Part shown: piece after piece, positions 55,172-63,990 of the stretch
Position numbering within the stretch: the stretch's first letter is position 1
How the letters are laid out: each line of letters starts with the position of its first letter
Assembly: GCF_042652185.1 (NCBI RefSeq)
Contig: NZ_JBHSIX010000004.1
Origin: Actinacidiphila fildesensis
GTDB taxonomy: Bacteria; Actinomycetota; Actinomycetes; Streptomycetales; Streptomycetaceae
Length of the DNA: 64,000 nucleotides
Strand: one strand, 5' to 3'
Position numbers and translations under genes: made by a program
Notes under the pieces: generated by a model
What the model was told of the DNA's origin: nothing
What the model saw: only the letters and a program-made list of their open reading frames with translations
Databases searched by the model: none

Positions 55172-55496
55172 TGAATCGGACCTCCTTCGAGGCGGCGGCT
55201 CACGGACACGGTCATGACCGTTGATCCCACCCACATGGTACGGGGGTAAGGGTCACCTTCCTGGGGTTTGACCGCATCCGGAACGTCGCGCTGAGCTTCC
55301 TGTGTGCCGCGTTGTGCCACGGTTCCATCGCCCCCCGAAGCCCTCACTCGTAAGACGCTGTCGCGTGCTGCTTCAGTTCTACGACCGCGCGCATGAGCGG
55401 GACTCAATGCCGGTGCGTGCTGCTCCGTACCGGTGTGTGGTGCGCCGCGCCGAATGCGGGGCGCACCATGCCAGCATCTGACACTTTGTCAGATGA
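55172..55496. other. korAB upstream region, no gene seen
   Basis: The 325-nt gap between korA and the response-regulator gene holds no recognisable gene. It must contain the korAB promoter. The distal end carries a 19-bp palindrome (55476-55494) immediately beside the response-regulator stop. Confidence 0.45.
55476..55494. promoter_or_regulatory. Palindrome ATCTGACA-CTT-TGTCAGAT
   Basis: Perfect 8-bp arms with a 3-bp centre lie 2 nt from the response-regulator stop and about 300 nt upstream of korA. The TGACA/TGTCA arms look like a dimeric repressor operator (TetR- or GntR-type). They could equally act as a short terminator. Confidence 0.4.
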
Positions 55497-56168
55497 TCAT
55501 GAATTGAGATAGGTGAGTACGGCCAGCACCCGGCGGTGATCCCCGCCACTCGGTGCCAGCCCCAGTTTCAGGAAGATATTGCTCACGTGCTTCTCCACCG
55601 CGCCGTCGCTCACCACCAGCTGAGCGGCCACCGCGGAGTTGGTCCGGCCCTCGGCCATCAGGCCCAGCACCTCGCGCTCGCGCGGAGTGAGCCCCGCCAG
55701 AACGTCCTGCTTCCGGCTCCGGCCCAGCAGCTGCGCCACGACCTCGGGGTCCAGCGCGGTACCGCCCTGGGCCACCCGGACCACGGCGTCCACGAATTCA
55801 CGGACCTCCGCCACCCGGTCCTTGAGCAGATAGCCGACGCCGCGGCTGCTGCCGGCCAGCAGCTCCGTCGCGTACTGCTCCTCGACGTACTGCGACAGCA
55901 CCAGCACACCCACCCCGGGATGCTCCCGGCGCAGCTGAACGGCGGCCCGCACACCTTCGTCCGTATGGGTGGGCGGCATCCTGACGTCCGCCACCACCAC
56001 ATCGGGGAGATTGCCCTCGTCCGCCATCTCTCCGATGACCTTGATCAGCGCCACGGCGTCGCCCACTCCCGCGACGACATCGTGACCCCGGTCGGTCAGC
56101 AGCCGGGTCAGGCCCTCCCGAAGCAGTACCGAATCCTCGGCGATGACGACCCGCACCCTGTCTCCCAC
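55497..56168 (-). CDS. LuxR-family two-component response regulator
   Basis: The 223-residue NarL-type regulator has a receiver domain with the acidic pocket at D12 and phospho-acceptor D61 (VVVADVRMPP), and a C-terminal LuxR helix-turn-helix (GLTPREREVLGLMAEGRTN, VSDGAVEKHVSNIFLKLGL). It is downstream of two histidine kinase genes, both in the matching (NarX/DesK-like) class. A long stem-loop separates it from the nearer kinase, so separate transcription is possible. Confidence 0.95.
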   Translation of the reverse strand: MGDRVRVVIAEDSVLLREGLTRLLTDRGHDVVAGVGDAVALIKVIGEMADEGNLPDVVVADVRMPPTHTDEGVRAAVQLRREHPGVGVLVLSQYVEEQYATELLAGSSRGVGYLLKDRVAEVREFVDAVVRVAQGGTALDPEVVAQLLGRSRKQDVLAGLTPREREVLGLMAEGRTNSAVAAQLVVSDGAVEKHVSNIFLKLGLAPSGGDHRRVLAVLTYLNS

Positions 56169-56240
56169 GTGTTCCAGCCCCCCACATTCGATGTGACCAC
56201 CCCAGCATTCCAGTATCGGGACCCGGGATGGGGAGCCTGC

Positions 56241-56296
56241 CGCCCCTAATCGCCGGACGGTCCCGGATTTCCGGGTCCGGCCGGCGATGAGGGGCG
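56241..56296. terminator. Long stem-loop between histidine kinase and response regulator
   Basis: Nested complementary arms CGCCCCT/AGGGGCG, ATCGCCGG/CCGGCGAT and a TCCCGGA/TCCGGG core form one nearly continuous hairpin of 56 nt within the kinase-regulator gap. It is probably a terminator or attenuator. Confidence 0.65.
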
Positions 56297-56387
56297 TGGG
56301 GTGGGGGCGGATTCAGCGGGCGGAGGCCGCGGGGAATCCGGGGAGTCCCAGGGGTGGCCCGGCCGCTGCCGGGGGTCCCGGCGGGTG

Positions 56388-57701
56388 TCACACCCGCCAG
56401 GGGAGCTCGGCGGTGATGCGCGTCGGGCCGCCGGGCGGGGAGTCGACGGCCAGCACACCGTCGACGGCGTCGAGCCGCTCCATCAGCCCCGCCAGCCCCG
56501 AACCGGCCGCGGTGTCGGCACCGCCGACGCCGTTGTCGGAGACGTACAGCATCATCCGGTCCGCCGACCGCCAGATGTCGACCTGGGCCTTCGAGGCCCC
56601 GCTGTGCTTGCTGATGTTCTGCAGCAGCTCGGAGACCGTGAAGTACGCGATGCCCTCGATCGCGGGCACCGGGCGGGCCGGCAGGTCCACGGTCACGCTC
56701 ACCGGCACCGTGCAGCGCGTGGCGACCGCCGACAGGGCCGGGCCGAGACCGCGGTCGGTGAGGATCGCGGGGTGGATGCCGCGGGCCAGGTCGCGCAGCT
56801 CCTGGAGGGCGATCTTCACCTCGCCGTGTGCCTCGCCGACCATGACGGCCGCGGCCTGCGGGTCCTCCAGCAGCTTCTCCTTGGCCAGGCCGAGGTCCAT
56901 CGCCAGTGCGACGAGCCGGGCTTGCGCGCCGTCGTGCAGATCGCGCTCGATGCGCCGCAGGTCGGCCGCCGCGTGGTCCACGACGACTCCTCGGTCGGAC
57001 TCCAGCTCGGTGACGCGGGTGGCCAGCTTCGACGGGCCGAGCAGCCCCGACACCATCAGCCGGTCGACGTGCGCCATGCCGCGGAACATCCACGGGGCGG
57101 CGATGACGAGGACCAGGCCGACGCTGGAGGTGAGCACCATGTCGCCGGCGGTGTGCAGGTACCAGCCGCCACCGTTGGCGTCGCCGTCCAGCTGCAGCCC
57201 CGCCTGGCCGAGGTAGACGGGGAAGATCCACCGCCACAGCGGGTAGGTCAGGAAGCCCCAGCCGTAGAAGAAGAACGAGATCGACACGCAGAAGCTGAAG
57301 ACCGCCCACGGGAAGTGCAGGAAGCAGTAGAGGGCGTGCCGCCAGGAGACGCCGCTCTTGAGCTGGGCGCCCAGCCACCCCATGAAGCCGCCCTTGGCGG
57401 CGCGGACCGGGCCCGGCTCCGGCACGTCGTGACGCAGCAGCGCGCGCGCCCGGGCCCGCTCGATGATGCCGATGCCCCGGCAGCCCGCGAGGCCCGCGGC
57501 CAGGACCGGCAGGCCGAGGAAGGTGATGAGGAGGCCCGCACCGACCGAGAGCATCGTCACGACGTAGACGAAGCTGAAGATGCCCATGGGCAGGTTCAGC
57601 AGCAGGTATGCCAACTCACGCCAGGTCCTCGCCTCGAACGGCGCGCGAAGCACCGCTGGGACGCGGTGCTCGCGCGGTGCCGGCGAAAAATCGTAGGCCA
57701 T
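56388..57701 (-). CDS. Sensor histidine kinase (NarX/DesK class), copy 1
   Basis: The 437-residue membrane kinase has four predicted helices in the N-terminal half (about 32-72 and 125-205), the HisKA_3 dimerisation box with the phospho-acceptor H256 (RRIERDLHDGAQARLVALA), and a HATPase domain with TVSELLQNISKHSGA (N-box) and DNGVGGADTAAGSGLAGL (G-box). No extracellular sensor domain is large enough to suggest a ligand. It is a tandem paralogue of the next gene. Confidence 0.94.
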   Translation of the reverse strand: MAYDFSPAPREHRVPAVLRAPFEARTWRELAYLLLNLPMGIFSFVYVVTMLSVGAGLLITFLGLPVLAAGLAGCRGIGIIERARARALLRHDVPEPGPVRAAKGGFMGWLGAQLKSGVSWRHALYCFLHFPWAVFSFCVSISFFFYGWGFLTYPLWRWIFPVYLGQAGLQLDGDANGGGWYLHTAGDMVLTSSVGLVLVIAAPWMFRGMAHVDRLMVSGLLGPSKLATRVTELESDRGVVVDHAAADLRRIERDLHDGAQARLVALAMDLGLAKEKLLEDPQAAAVMVGEAHGEVKIALQELRDLARGIHPAILTDRGLGPALSAVATRCTVPVSVTVDLPARPVPAIEGIAYFTVSELLQNISKHSGASKAQVDIWRSADRMMLYVSDNGVGGADTAAGSGLAGLMERLDAVDGVLAVDSPPGGPTRITAELPWRV

Positions 57702-57806
57702 GGTTCCGTCCGTCCTCTGGTTTCTGCTCCCTTATGACATACAGCCTGGTCGAACGGCGCCTCCCCGCCCATGGTGCGGATCGGCGTGTTCGGGAGGGGG
57801 ATATCC

Positions 57807-59027
57807 CTACCCCGCGAGGTGGCCCTGGCGTGCGGACCCGGTCCGGGGCGGTGTCTGCTCGCGGTCGCGCCAGGGGAGTTCGGCGGTGATGGTCGTCGGG
57901 CCGCCGACGGGGGAGTCCACGACGAGCAGGCCGTCGACGGAGTCGAGCCGCTCGGTCAGCCCGGCAAGGCCCGTACCGCCGGTGGTGCCGGCGCCGCCGT
58001 TCCCGTCGTCCCTGACCTGGATCATCAGCCGCTCCTGCGAACGCCACAGGTCGACACTGGCGGTGCGCGCGCCGCTGTGCTTGCTGATGTTCTGCAGCAG
58101 CTCGGACACGGTGAAGTACGCGATGCCCTCGATCGCCGCCGCGGGCCGGGCGTCCAGGTCGACACCGACCTGGACCGGCACCGTGCAGCGCGCGGCGACC
58201 GACGACAGCGCGGCGTTCAGACCGCGGTCGGTGAGGATCGCCGGATGGATGCCGCGGGCCAGATCACGCAGCTCCTGGAGGGCGATCTTCACCTCGCCGT
58301 GCGCCTCGCCCACCATCTTGGCCGCCGCCTCCGGGTCCTCCAGCAGCTTCTCCTTGGCCAGCCCGAGGTCCATCGCCAGCGCGACGAGCCGGGCTTGCGC
58401 CCCGTCGTGCAGATCGCGCTCGATCCGCCGCAGATCGGCCGCCGCATGGTCCACGACCACCCCCCGGTCCGACTCCAGCTCGGCGATCCGCCGCTCCAGC
58501 TCGTCCGACGGCTGCAGCAGCCCCCGCACCATCACCCGGTCCACGGTGGTCAGCCCGCGCGCGATGAAGCCGAGCGCGGGCCAGGCGACGAAGAGCGAGG
58601 CGAAGGTGACGGTGAAGGTGAGGATGCCCCAGGGCAGCCGGATGGCGAAGTACAGCGCGTGCCGCCAGGCGACCGGGTCCTTGAGCGTCGCCCACAGCCA
58701 CGGCAGGAAGCCGAAGGTGCTCGGCCGCATCGGCCGGGGATCGTCGATCACCACACCCAGCAGCTCCCGGGCGCGCGCCCGCTCGAGTTTGCCGAGCAGC
58801 CGGCAGCCGACGAGCCCGCCCGCGAGCAGGGGCAGTCCGATCACCGTGACCGACAGCCCGATACCGATCGCCAGCATCGTCACGACGAAGACGAAGCCGA
58901 TGATCACGATCGGCAGGTTCAGCAGCAGATACCCGACTTCCTTCCAGGTCACCGCGCCGTACGCGAGCCGCGGTGGCGGCAGCGGGGCGGGTTCGGCGGA
59001 GGTCGGGACAGCAGGACTCGGGCTCAT
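57807..59027 (-). CDS. Sensor histidine kinase (NarX/DesK class), copy 2
   Basis: The 406-residue kinase has phospho-acceptor H207 in RRIERDLHDGAQ and HATPase boxes nearly identical to copy 1. The membrane part has the same architecture (YLLLNLP ... TMLA, then WRHALYF) but is shorter by one loop/helix pair. The region around the His box is almost identical in protein, and very similar in DNA, to copy 1, indicating recent duplication or gene conversion. It starts at an ATG divergent from nuoA2. Confidence 0.94.
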   Translation of the reverse strand: MSPSPAVPTSAEPAPLPPPRLAYGAVTWKEVGYLLLNLPIVIIGFVFVVTMLAIGIGLSVTVIGLPLLAGGLVGCRLLGKLERARARELLGVVIDDPRPMRPSTFGFLPWLWATLKDPVAWRHALYFAIRLPWGILTFTVTFASLFVAWPALGFIARGLTTVDRVMVRGLLQPSDELERRIAELESDRGVVVDHAAADLRRIERDLHDGAQARLVALAMDLGLAKEKLLEDPEAAAKMVGEAHGEVKIALQELRDLARGIHPAILTDRGLNAALSSVAARCTVPVQVGVDLDARPAAAIEGIAYFTVSELLQNISKHSGARTASVDLWRSQERLMIQVRDDGNGGAGTTGGTGLAGLTERLDSVDGLLVVDSPVGGPTTITAELPWRDREQTPPRTGSARQGHLAG

Positions 59028-59217
59028 GCTCCCAGCCTGCCGGTAGGGGCGGCCGGAGCGCCATGGGGTTCATAGGGCGGGACAAGGTGGGGTTAACCCC
59101 CCTGACGCCTGCACGGCCGCTTCCCGCGCTCAAGTCAGGGCCTAGACTCCCTCCGTATAGATCGTCTAAAGATCCACTGGGATCGCTGGACAACGAGGGA
59201 ACGAGGGGCGGACGGAC

Positions 59218-59586
59218 GTGGACTACTTCCACGGCTACTCGGTCGTCGGTCTGGTCGCGGTGGTCGGGGTGCTCTTCGTGGCCGTGGCCTTCGGCGCCGG
59301 GCGGCTTTTGCGGCCGGTCGTGCCGACACAGGAAAAGATGCTCACGTACGAGTGCGGGGTCGACCCCGTCGGCGAGGGCTGGGCGCACACCCAGATCCGC
59401 TACTACGTGTACTCCTTCCTCTACGTCATCTTCGCGGTGGACACGATCTTCCTGTTCCCCTGGGCGACGGTCTTCGCCGCACCCGGATTCGGCGCGACCA
59501 CGCTGGTGGAGATGTTCGTCTTCATCGGCTTCCTGGCCGTCGGCCTGCTCTACGCCTGGAAGAAGGGCGTCCTCGAATGGACGTGA
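59218..59586 (+). CDS. nuoA2: Second NuoA-like subunit
   Basis: The 122-residue three-helix subunit has the conserved loop LTYECGVDP and RYYVYSFLYVIFAVDTIFLFPWA. The GTG at 59218 follows GAGGGAACGAGGGG. It is the first gene of a second complex-I-like operon and overlaps nuoB2 by 10 nt. TATAGAT at 59156-59162 is a candidate -10, but no Rex-like site was found upstream, unlike the first operon. Confidence 0.95.
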   Translation: MDYFHGYSVVGLVAVVGVLFVAVAFGAGRLLRPVVPTQEKMLTYECGVDPVGEGWAHTQIRYYVYSFLYVIFAVDTIFLFPWATVFAAPGFGATTLVEMFVFIGFLAVGLLYAWKKGVLEWT

Positions 59587-60245
59587 CCCCCGTGACTCCC
59601 GCGACGTCCGGTCCCGGTGCCTCCGGTGCCTCCGGTGCTTCCGGTCCGGACGGGAGCGAGGTCCAGTACCTGCCGGAACCGCGCCGGCTGGGCACGCTCG
59701 CCCGGCTCGCGCCGGAACCGATGAAGGTGATCCTGAACTGGGGCCGCCGCTACAGCCTGTGGGTCTTCAACTTCGGACTCGCCTGCTGTGCGATCGAGTT
59801 CATCGCGGCGTCGATGGCCCGGCACGACTTCATCCGGCTCGGCGTCATCCCGTTCGCCCCCGGCCCCCGGCAGGCCGACCTGATGATCGTCTCCGGCACC
59901 GTCACGGACAAGATGGCGCCGGCCGTGCGGCGGCTCTACGAGCAGATGCCCGAGCCGAAGTACGTCATCTCCTTCGGCGCCTGCTCCAACTGCGGCGGCC
60001 CGTACTGGGACTCCTACTCCGTCACCAAGGGCGTCGACCAGATCATCCCCGTCGACATCTACGTGCCCGGCTGCCCGCCGCGGCCCGAGGCGCTGCTCCA
60101 GGGGATCCTCAAGCTCCAGGAGAAGATCGCCCGCGAGTCCCTCGCCGACCGGTACGCCGACGGCCCGGTGGCCCGCCCGTCCGTGGCGGCCCTGAGCAGC
60201 AAGCTGATCGCCGCACCGCCGACGCCGGGGGAGGACCAGCGATGA
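59577..60245 (+). CDS. nuoB2: Second NuoB-like subunit
   Basis: The 222-residue protein keeps all cluster-N2 ligands: the pair in GLACCAIEF, one in GACSNCGG and one in YVPGCPPRPE. A 45-residue Gly/Ser/Ala-rich leader precedes the domain, and a 30-residue tail follows, both absent from NuoB1. The intact ligands argue for a working terminal iron-sulfur centre. The ATG overlaps nuoA2, and the stop overlaps nuoC2 (ATGA). Confidence 0.95.
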   Translation: MDVTPVTPATSGPGASGASGASGPDGSEVQYLPEPRRLGTLARLAPEPMKVILNWGRRYSLWVFNFGLACCAIEFIAASMARHDFIRLGVIPFAPGPRQADLMIVSGTVTDKMAPAVRRLYEQMPEPKYVISFGACSNCGGPYWDSYSVTKGVDQIIPVDIYVPGCPPRPEALLQGILKLQEKIARESLADRYADGPVARPSVAALSSKLIAAPPTPGEDQR

Positions 60246-61420
60246 CGACCTCGGAACCGGGTGCGCCGGAGGCAGAGCCGGGCGCCGTGCCGGCGGCAGA
60301 GCGGGACGCCGAGGCGGCGTCGGAGCCGGGCACGACTCCTGACGCTGAAACCGGTGCTGAACGGCCGCCGTCGCCGGGTGTCGAGCCGGGCACGGCGCCG
60401 AGCGCTGAACCCGGCGCGAGTTCAGACGCTGCTCCGGCCGCCGTCGAGCCGGCCGCGGCCGAACCGCCGGCCGTCGCGCCGGTTCCCGCCGAGCCGGCCG
60501 TCGGGTGGCTGCCCGGTGCCGCGGCCGGGATCTTCGGGGCCGAGGCCACGGCCGTGGAGGCGTTCGGTCTGCTGACCGTGGACGTTCCGGTCGGCTCGTG
60601 GATCGCCGCGCTGGAGATCGCCAGGGACAAGCTCGGCTGCACCTACTTCGACTGGCTGAGCGCCGTCGACGAGGCCGCCGCGGGCTTCCGGGTCTGCGCG
60701 CACCTCGTGTCGCTGCCCGGTGCCGCGGCCGACGGCCGCATGGTGCGGCGGCTGCTCGTCCGCACCACCGTCCCGCACTCGGCGGCCGTGCTGCCGACTG
60801 CTATCGACGTCTTCGCGGGCGCCGGCTGGCACGAGCGCGAGACCCACGAGATGTTCGGCATCGACTTCACCGGCCACCCGCACCTGGTGCCGCTGCTGCT
60901 CCCCGACGAGTTCGAGGGCCATCCGCTGCGCAAGGACTTCGTCCTCGCGGCCCGCGTCGCCAAGGCATGGCCGGGCGCCAAGGAGCCGGGCGAATCGGAG
61001 CACGGCGGGCCCAAGCGCCGGACGATGCTCCCGCCGGGCGTCCCCGACCCGAACGAATGGGGCCCGCTCAAGGGCCAGCTCCCGCCGGCCCCGGCCCGCC
61101 CCGCCCGCACCCCGCGGGCGGCGGGCGCGGCCGGTGCCGCGCGCGGTGCGGCTGCTGCCGGTGCGGGTGCCGCCGCCGAGCGGCCGGCCCGACGGCCCCG
61201 CCCGGCGAGCGACCAGCCCGACGCCCCGTGGCAGCAGGCCCCGGCGGAGAAACCCGCACCGGTGGCACCGCCGACCGAGAAACCCGCGCCTGTCGGGAAA
61301 CCGGCTCCGGCTACGGAGACCGCTCCGCCTGCCGAACCCGCACCGCCCGCTGAACCTGCTCAACCCGCCCCGGCCACCCCGCCGGAGACCCCCGACACCG
61401 AGGGAGGACCGACCCCGTGA
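60242..61420 (+). CDS. nuoC2: Second NuoC-like subunit with long disordered tails
   Basis: The 392-residue protein has a folded NuoC core at about 95-275, with the signature WHERETHEMFGIDFTGHPHL and LLPDEFEGHPLRKDF. It is flanked by an N-terminal Ala/Pro/Glu-rich tail of about 95 residues with repeated EPG units and a C-terminal Ala/Pro-rich tail of about 115 residues. NuoC1 lacks comparable tails. It is followed directly by nuoH2 (4-nt overlap), so no nuoD2 exists between them. Confidence 0.92.
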   Translation: MTTSEPGAPEAEPGAVPAAERDAEAASEPGTTPDAETGAERPPSPGVEPGTAPSAEPGASSDAAPAAVEPAAAEPPAVAPVPAEPAVGWLPGAAAGIFGAEATAVEAFGLLTVDVPVGSWIAALEIARDKLGCTYFDWLSAVDEAAAGFRVCAHLVSLPGAAADGRMVRRLLVRTTVPHSAAVLPTAIDVFAGAGWHERETHEMFGIDFTGHPHLVPLLLPDEFEGHPLRKDFVLAARVAKAWPGAKEPGESEHGGPKRRTMLPPGVPDPNEWGPLKGQLPPAPARPARTPRAAGAAGAARGAAAAGAGAAAERPARRPRPASDQPDAPWQQAPAEKPAPVAPPTEKPAPVGKPAPATETAPPAEPAPPAEPAQPAPATPPETPDTEGGPTP

Positions 61421-62379
61421 ACGACATCCTCGATGTCGCGCTGCGGCTCGTCGCCGTTCTCGTCGTCTTCCTCACGTTCCCGCTCCTCGTCGGCCAGGCC
61501 GAGCACAAGGTGATGGCCCATATGCAGGGCCGGCTCGGCCCGATGTACGCGGGCGGCTTCCACGGGTGGGCCCAGTTGGTCGCCGACGGGGTGAAGTTCG
61601 CGCAGAAGGAGGACATCGTCCCGGCCGAGGCCGACCGGCGGATCTTCCAGCTGGCGCCGGCCGTCGCGCTGCTCCCCTATCTCCTGGTGCTCATCGCCAT
61701 TCCGGTCGGCCCGAACGGTTTCGTGGGACAGGCCATCGACGCGGGGCTGTTCTTCGTGCTCGCGGTGATGGGCGTCGGGGTCCTGGGGTCGCTGATGGCC
61801 GGCTGGGCGTCGGCCAACAAGTTCTCGCTGCTCGGCGGGTTGCGTACGGCCGCGCAGCTGATGGCCTACGAACTGCCGATGCTGCTGGCGGCGGCCTCCG
61901 TCGCGATGGCGGCGGGCACACTCTCGCTCCCCGGGATCGTCGACGCGTACCAGTGGTGGTGGACGCCGTGGCAGATCGTCGGCGCCCTCGTCTTCTTCAT
62001 CGCGGGCCTGGCCGAACTGCAGCGCCCGCCGTTCGACATGCCGGTCGCCGACTCGGAGATCATCTTCGGTGCGTACACCGAGTACACGGGTCTGCGCTTC
62101 GCGCTGTTCCTGCTCGCGGAGTACGCGGGCATCGTCGTGCTGTGCGGGCTGACCACCGTTCTCTTCCTCGGCGGTTGGCACGGCCCGTGGGCCGACAGCG
62201 TCGGCTGGGTGTGGACGCTGCTCAAGACCGCGGTGCTCGCCTTCGTCGTCATCTGGCTCCGGGTCACGTATCCGCGGCTGCGTGAGGACCAGCTGCAGAA
62301 GCTCGCCTGGACCGTCCTCATTCCGCTCGCCCTGGCGCAGATCGCGCTCACCGGCGTCGTCAAGGTGGTGATCTCGTAG
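61417..62379 (+). CDS. nuoH2: Second NuoH-like subunit
   Basis: The 320-residue membrane subunit has eight helices. EHKVMAHMQGRLGPMYAGGFHGW replaces the NuoH1 segment (less Arg-rich), and PFDMPVADSEIIFGAYTEYTGLRFALFLLAEYAG retains the conserved acidic loop. It lacks the long C-terminal tail of NuoH1. The GTG overlaps nuoC2, and the stop overlaps nuoI2 by 1 nt. Confidence 0.95.
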   Translation: MNDILDVALRLVAVLVVFLTFPLLVGQAEHKVMAHMQGRLGPMYAGGFHGWAQLVADGVKFAQKEDIVPAEADRRIFQLAPAVALLPYLLVLIAIPVGPNGFVGQAIDAGLFFVLAVMGVGVLGSLMAGWASANKFSLLGGLRTAAQLMAYELPMLLAAASVAMAAGTLSLPGIVDAYQWWWTPWQIVGALVFFIAGLAELQRPPFDMPVADSEIIFGAYTEYTGLRFALFLLAEYAGIVVLCGLTTVLFLGGWHGPWADSVGWVWTLLKTAVLAFVVIWLRVTYPRLREDQLQKLAWTVLIPLALAQIALTGVVKVVIS

Positions 62380-63044
62380 TGGCCCACCCGTCTCCCACCC
62401 CCGCCCTTCCAACGACTCCCTCCGGGAGCTCCTCTCGATTTCCCGGCCACGGCTTGGCCAAAGGCCTTGCCGTCACCCTCAAGGCGATGACGCGCCGTTC
62501 CGTCACCGCGCAGTACCCCGACGTGCAGCCCGATCTGCCGCCGCGCAGCCGCGGCGTCATCGCGCTGTTCGAGGAGAACTGCACGGTCTGCATGCTGTGC
62601 GCGCGCGAGTGCCCCGACTGGTGCATCTACATCGACTCCCACAAGGAGACGACGCCCGCCACCGCGCCCGGCGGGCGGGAGCGCAGCCGCAATGTGCTCG
62701 ACCGCTTCGCCATCGACTTCTCGCTCTGCATGTACTGCGGGATCTGCATCGAGGTGTGCCCCTTCGACGCGCTGTTCTGGACGCCGGAGTTCGAGTACGC
62801 CGAGACCGACATCCTCGAACTGACCCATGAGCGCGACAAGCTCCGCGACTGGATGTGGACGGTGCCGGCCCCGCCCGCGCTCGACCCCGGTGCCGAGGAG
62901 CCCAAGGAGATCGCCGCCGCCCGCAAGGCGGCGGACAAGCTCATCGCCGCGCAGCAGGCGGAGCAGGCGGCGCAGGCCCAGTCGGCCGGACAGGCCGGAC
63001 AGGCCGGACAGGCCGGGCAGACACCACCGGAGAGCGGCGCATGA
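62379..63044 (+). CDS. nuoI2: Second NuoI-like subunit
   Basis: The 221-residue two-cluster ferredoxin subunit has CTVCMLCARECP and CMYCGICIEVCP, so both [4Fe-4S] clusters are intact. A 30-residue Ser/Pro leader precedes the amphipathic helix, and the last 50 or so residues are Ala/Gln-rich, ending in repeated GQA units. The GTG start overlaps the nuoH2 stop. Confidence 0.95.
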   Translation: MAHPSPTPALPTTPSGSSSRFPGHGLAKGLAVTLKAMTRRSVTAQYPDVQPDLPPRSRGVIALFEENCTVCMLCARECPDWCIYIDSHKETTPATAPGGRERSRNVLDRFAIDFSLCMYCGICIEVCPFDALFWTPEFEYAETDILELTHERDKLRDWMWTVPAPPALDPGAEEPKEIAAARKAADKLIAAQQAEQAAQAQSAGQAGQAGQAGQTPPESGA

Positions 63045-63604
63045 GCCTCGCAGCCGCCGCCGCGGCCCCTTCCGGATTCCTGTCCCCGACCGGGGTCGAG
63101 ATCGCCTTCGTCCTCGTCGGTATCGCCACCCTCGGCGCCGCCCTGATCTCCGTCACCACCAAGCAGCTGGTGCACGCCGCGCTGTGGCTGGTGGTCGCGC
63201 TCGGCGGGCTCGCCGTCGAGTACCTGCTGCTGACGGCGGAGTTCATCGCCTGGGTGCAGGTGCTGATCTACGTCGGTTCCGTCGTGGTCCTGATCCTGTT
63301 CGGGCTGATGCTCACCCGGGCGCCCATCGGCCGCTCCCCGGACGCGGACTCCGACAACCGCTGGGTCGCGGTCACGGTGGCGGCCGCCTCCGCGATCACC
63401 CTGGTCTGGGTGGTCGTCGACGCGTTCCGCACCACGTGGATCGAGCTGGACGGTTCGGTCCAGGGCTCCACCAAGGTCACCGGGCAGACCCTCTTCCAGC
63501 ACTGGGTGCTGCCGTTCGAGGCGCTGTCGGTGCTGCTGCTCGCCGCCCTGGTCGGTGCCATCGTGCTGTCCCGCAAGAACCAGGACCAGGACAAGGAGAG
63601 CTGA
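63041..63604 (+). CDS. nuoJ2: Second NuoJ-like subunit
   Basis: The 187-residue protein has five helices, with VQVLIYVGSVVVLILFGLMLTRAP matching the conserved third helix. It lacks the roughly 90-residue extramembrane tail of NuoJ1. The ATG at 63041 overlaps the nuoI2 stop (ATGA). Confidence 0.94.
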   Translation: MSLAAAAAAPSGFLSPTGVEIAFVLVGIATLGAALISVTTKQLVHAALWLVVALGGLAVEYLLLTAEFIAWVQVLIYVGSVVVLILFGLMLTRAPIGRSPDADSDNRWVAVTVAAASAITLVWVVVDAFRTTWIELDGSVQGSTKVTGQTLFQHWVLPFEALSVLLLAALVGAIVLSRKNQDQDKES

Positions 63605-63990
63605 TGCACCTCGCCTATCCCGCCGTGCTCGCGGTCCTCCTCTTCTCCATCGGGCTCTACGGCGTCCTCGGCCGCCGCAACGCGATCCTCGTCCTGATGT
63701 CCGTCGAGCTGATGCTGAACGCGGTCAACCTCAACCTCGTCGCGTTCGACGTCTGGCTCCGCGACACCCTGCACGCCGGCCAGGCGCTGACGCTCTTCAC
63801 CATCACCATCGCCGCCGCCGAGATCGGCATCGGTCTGGCGATCGTGCTGCTCGTCTACCGCAACCGCGGCAGCTCCGACGTCGACAGGCTCACCGACCTC
63901 GCCGAGAACGGCCTCGCCGGAACCGGTCCGGCCGGCGCGGGCAGCACGCCGGACGCGGCGGCAGACGAGAAGGCAGAGGCCACCGCGTGA
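63604..63990 (+). CDS. nuoK2: Second NuoK-like subunit
   Basis: The 128-residue, three-helix protein retains both conserved glutamates (SVELMLNAVNLNLV and AAAEIGIGLAIV). A charged Ala/Gly-rich tail of about 30 residues extends beyond the standard length. The start overlaps nuoJ2 by 1 nt (TGATG). Confidence 0.95.
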   Translation: MHLAYPAVLAVLLFSIGLYGVLGRRNAILVLMSVELMLNAVNLNLVAFDVWLRDTLHAGQALTLFTITIAAAEIGIGLAIVLLVYRNRGSSDVDRLTDLAENGLAGTGPAGAGSTPDAAADEKAEATA

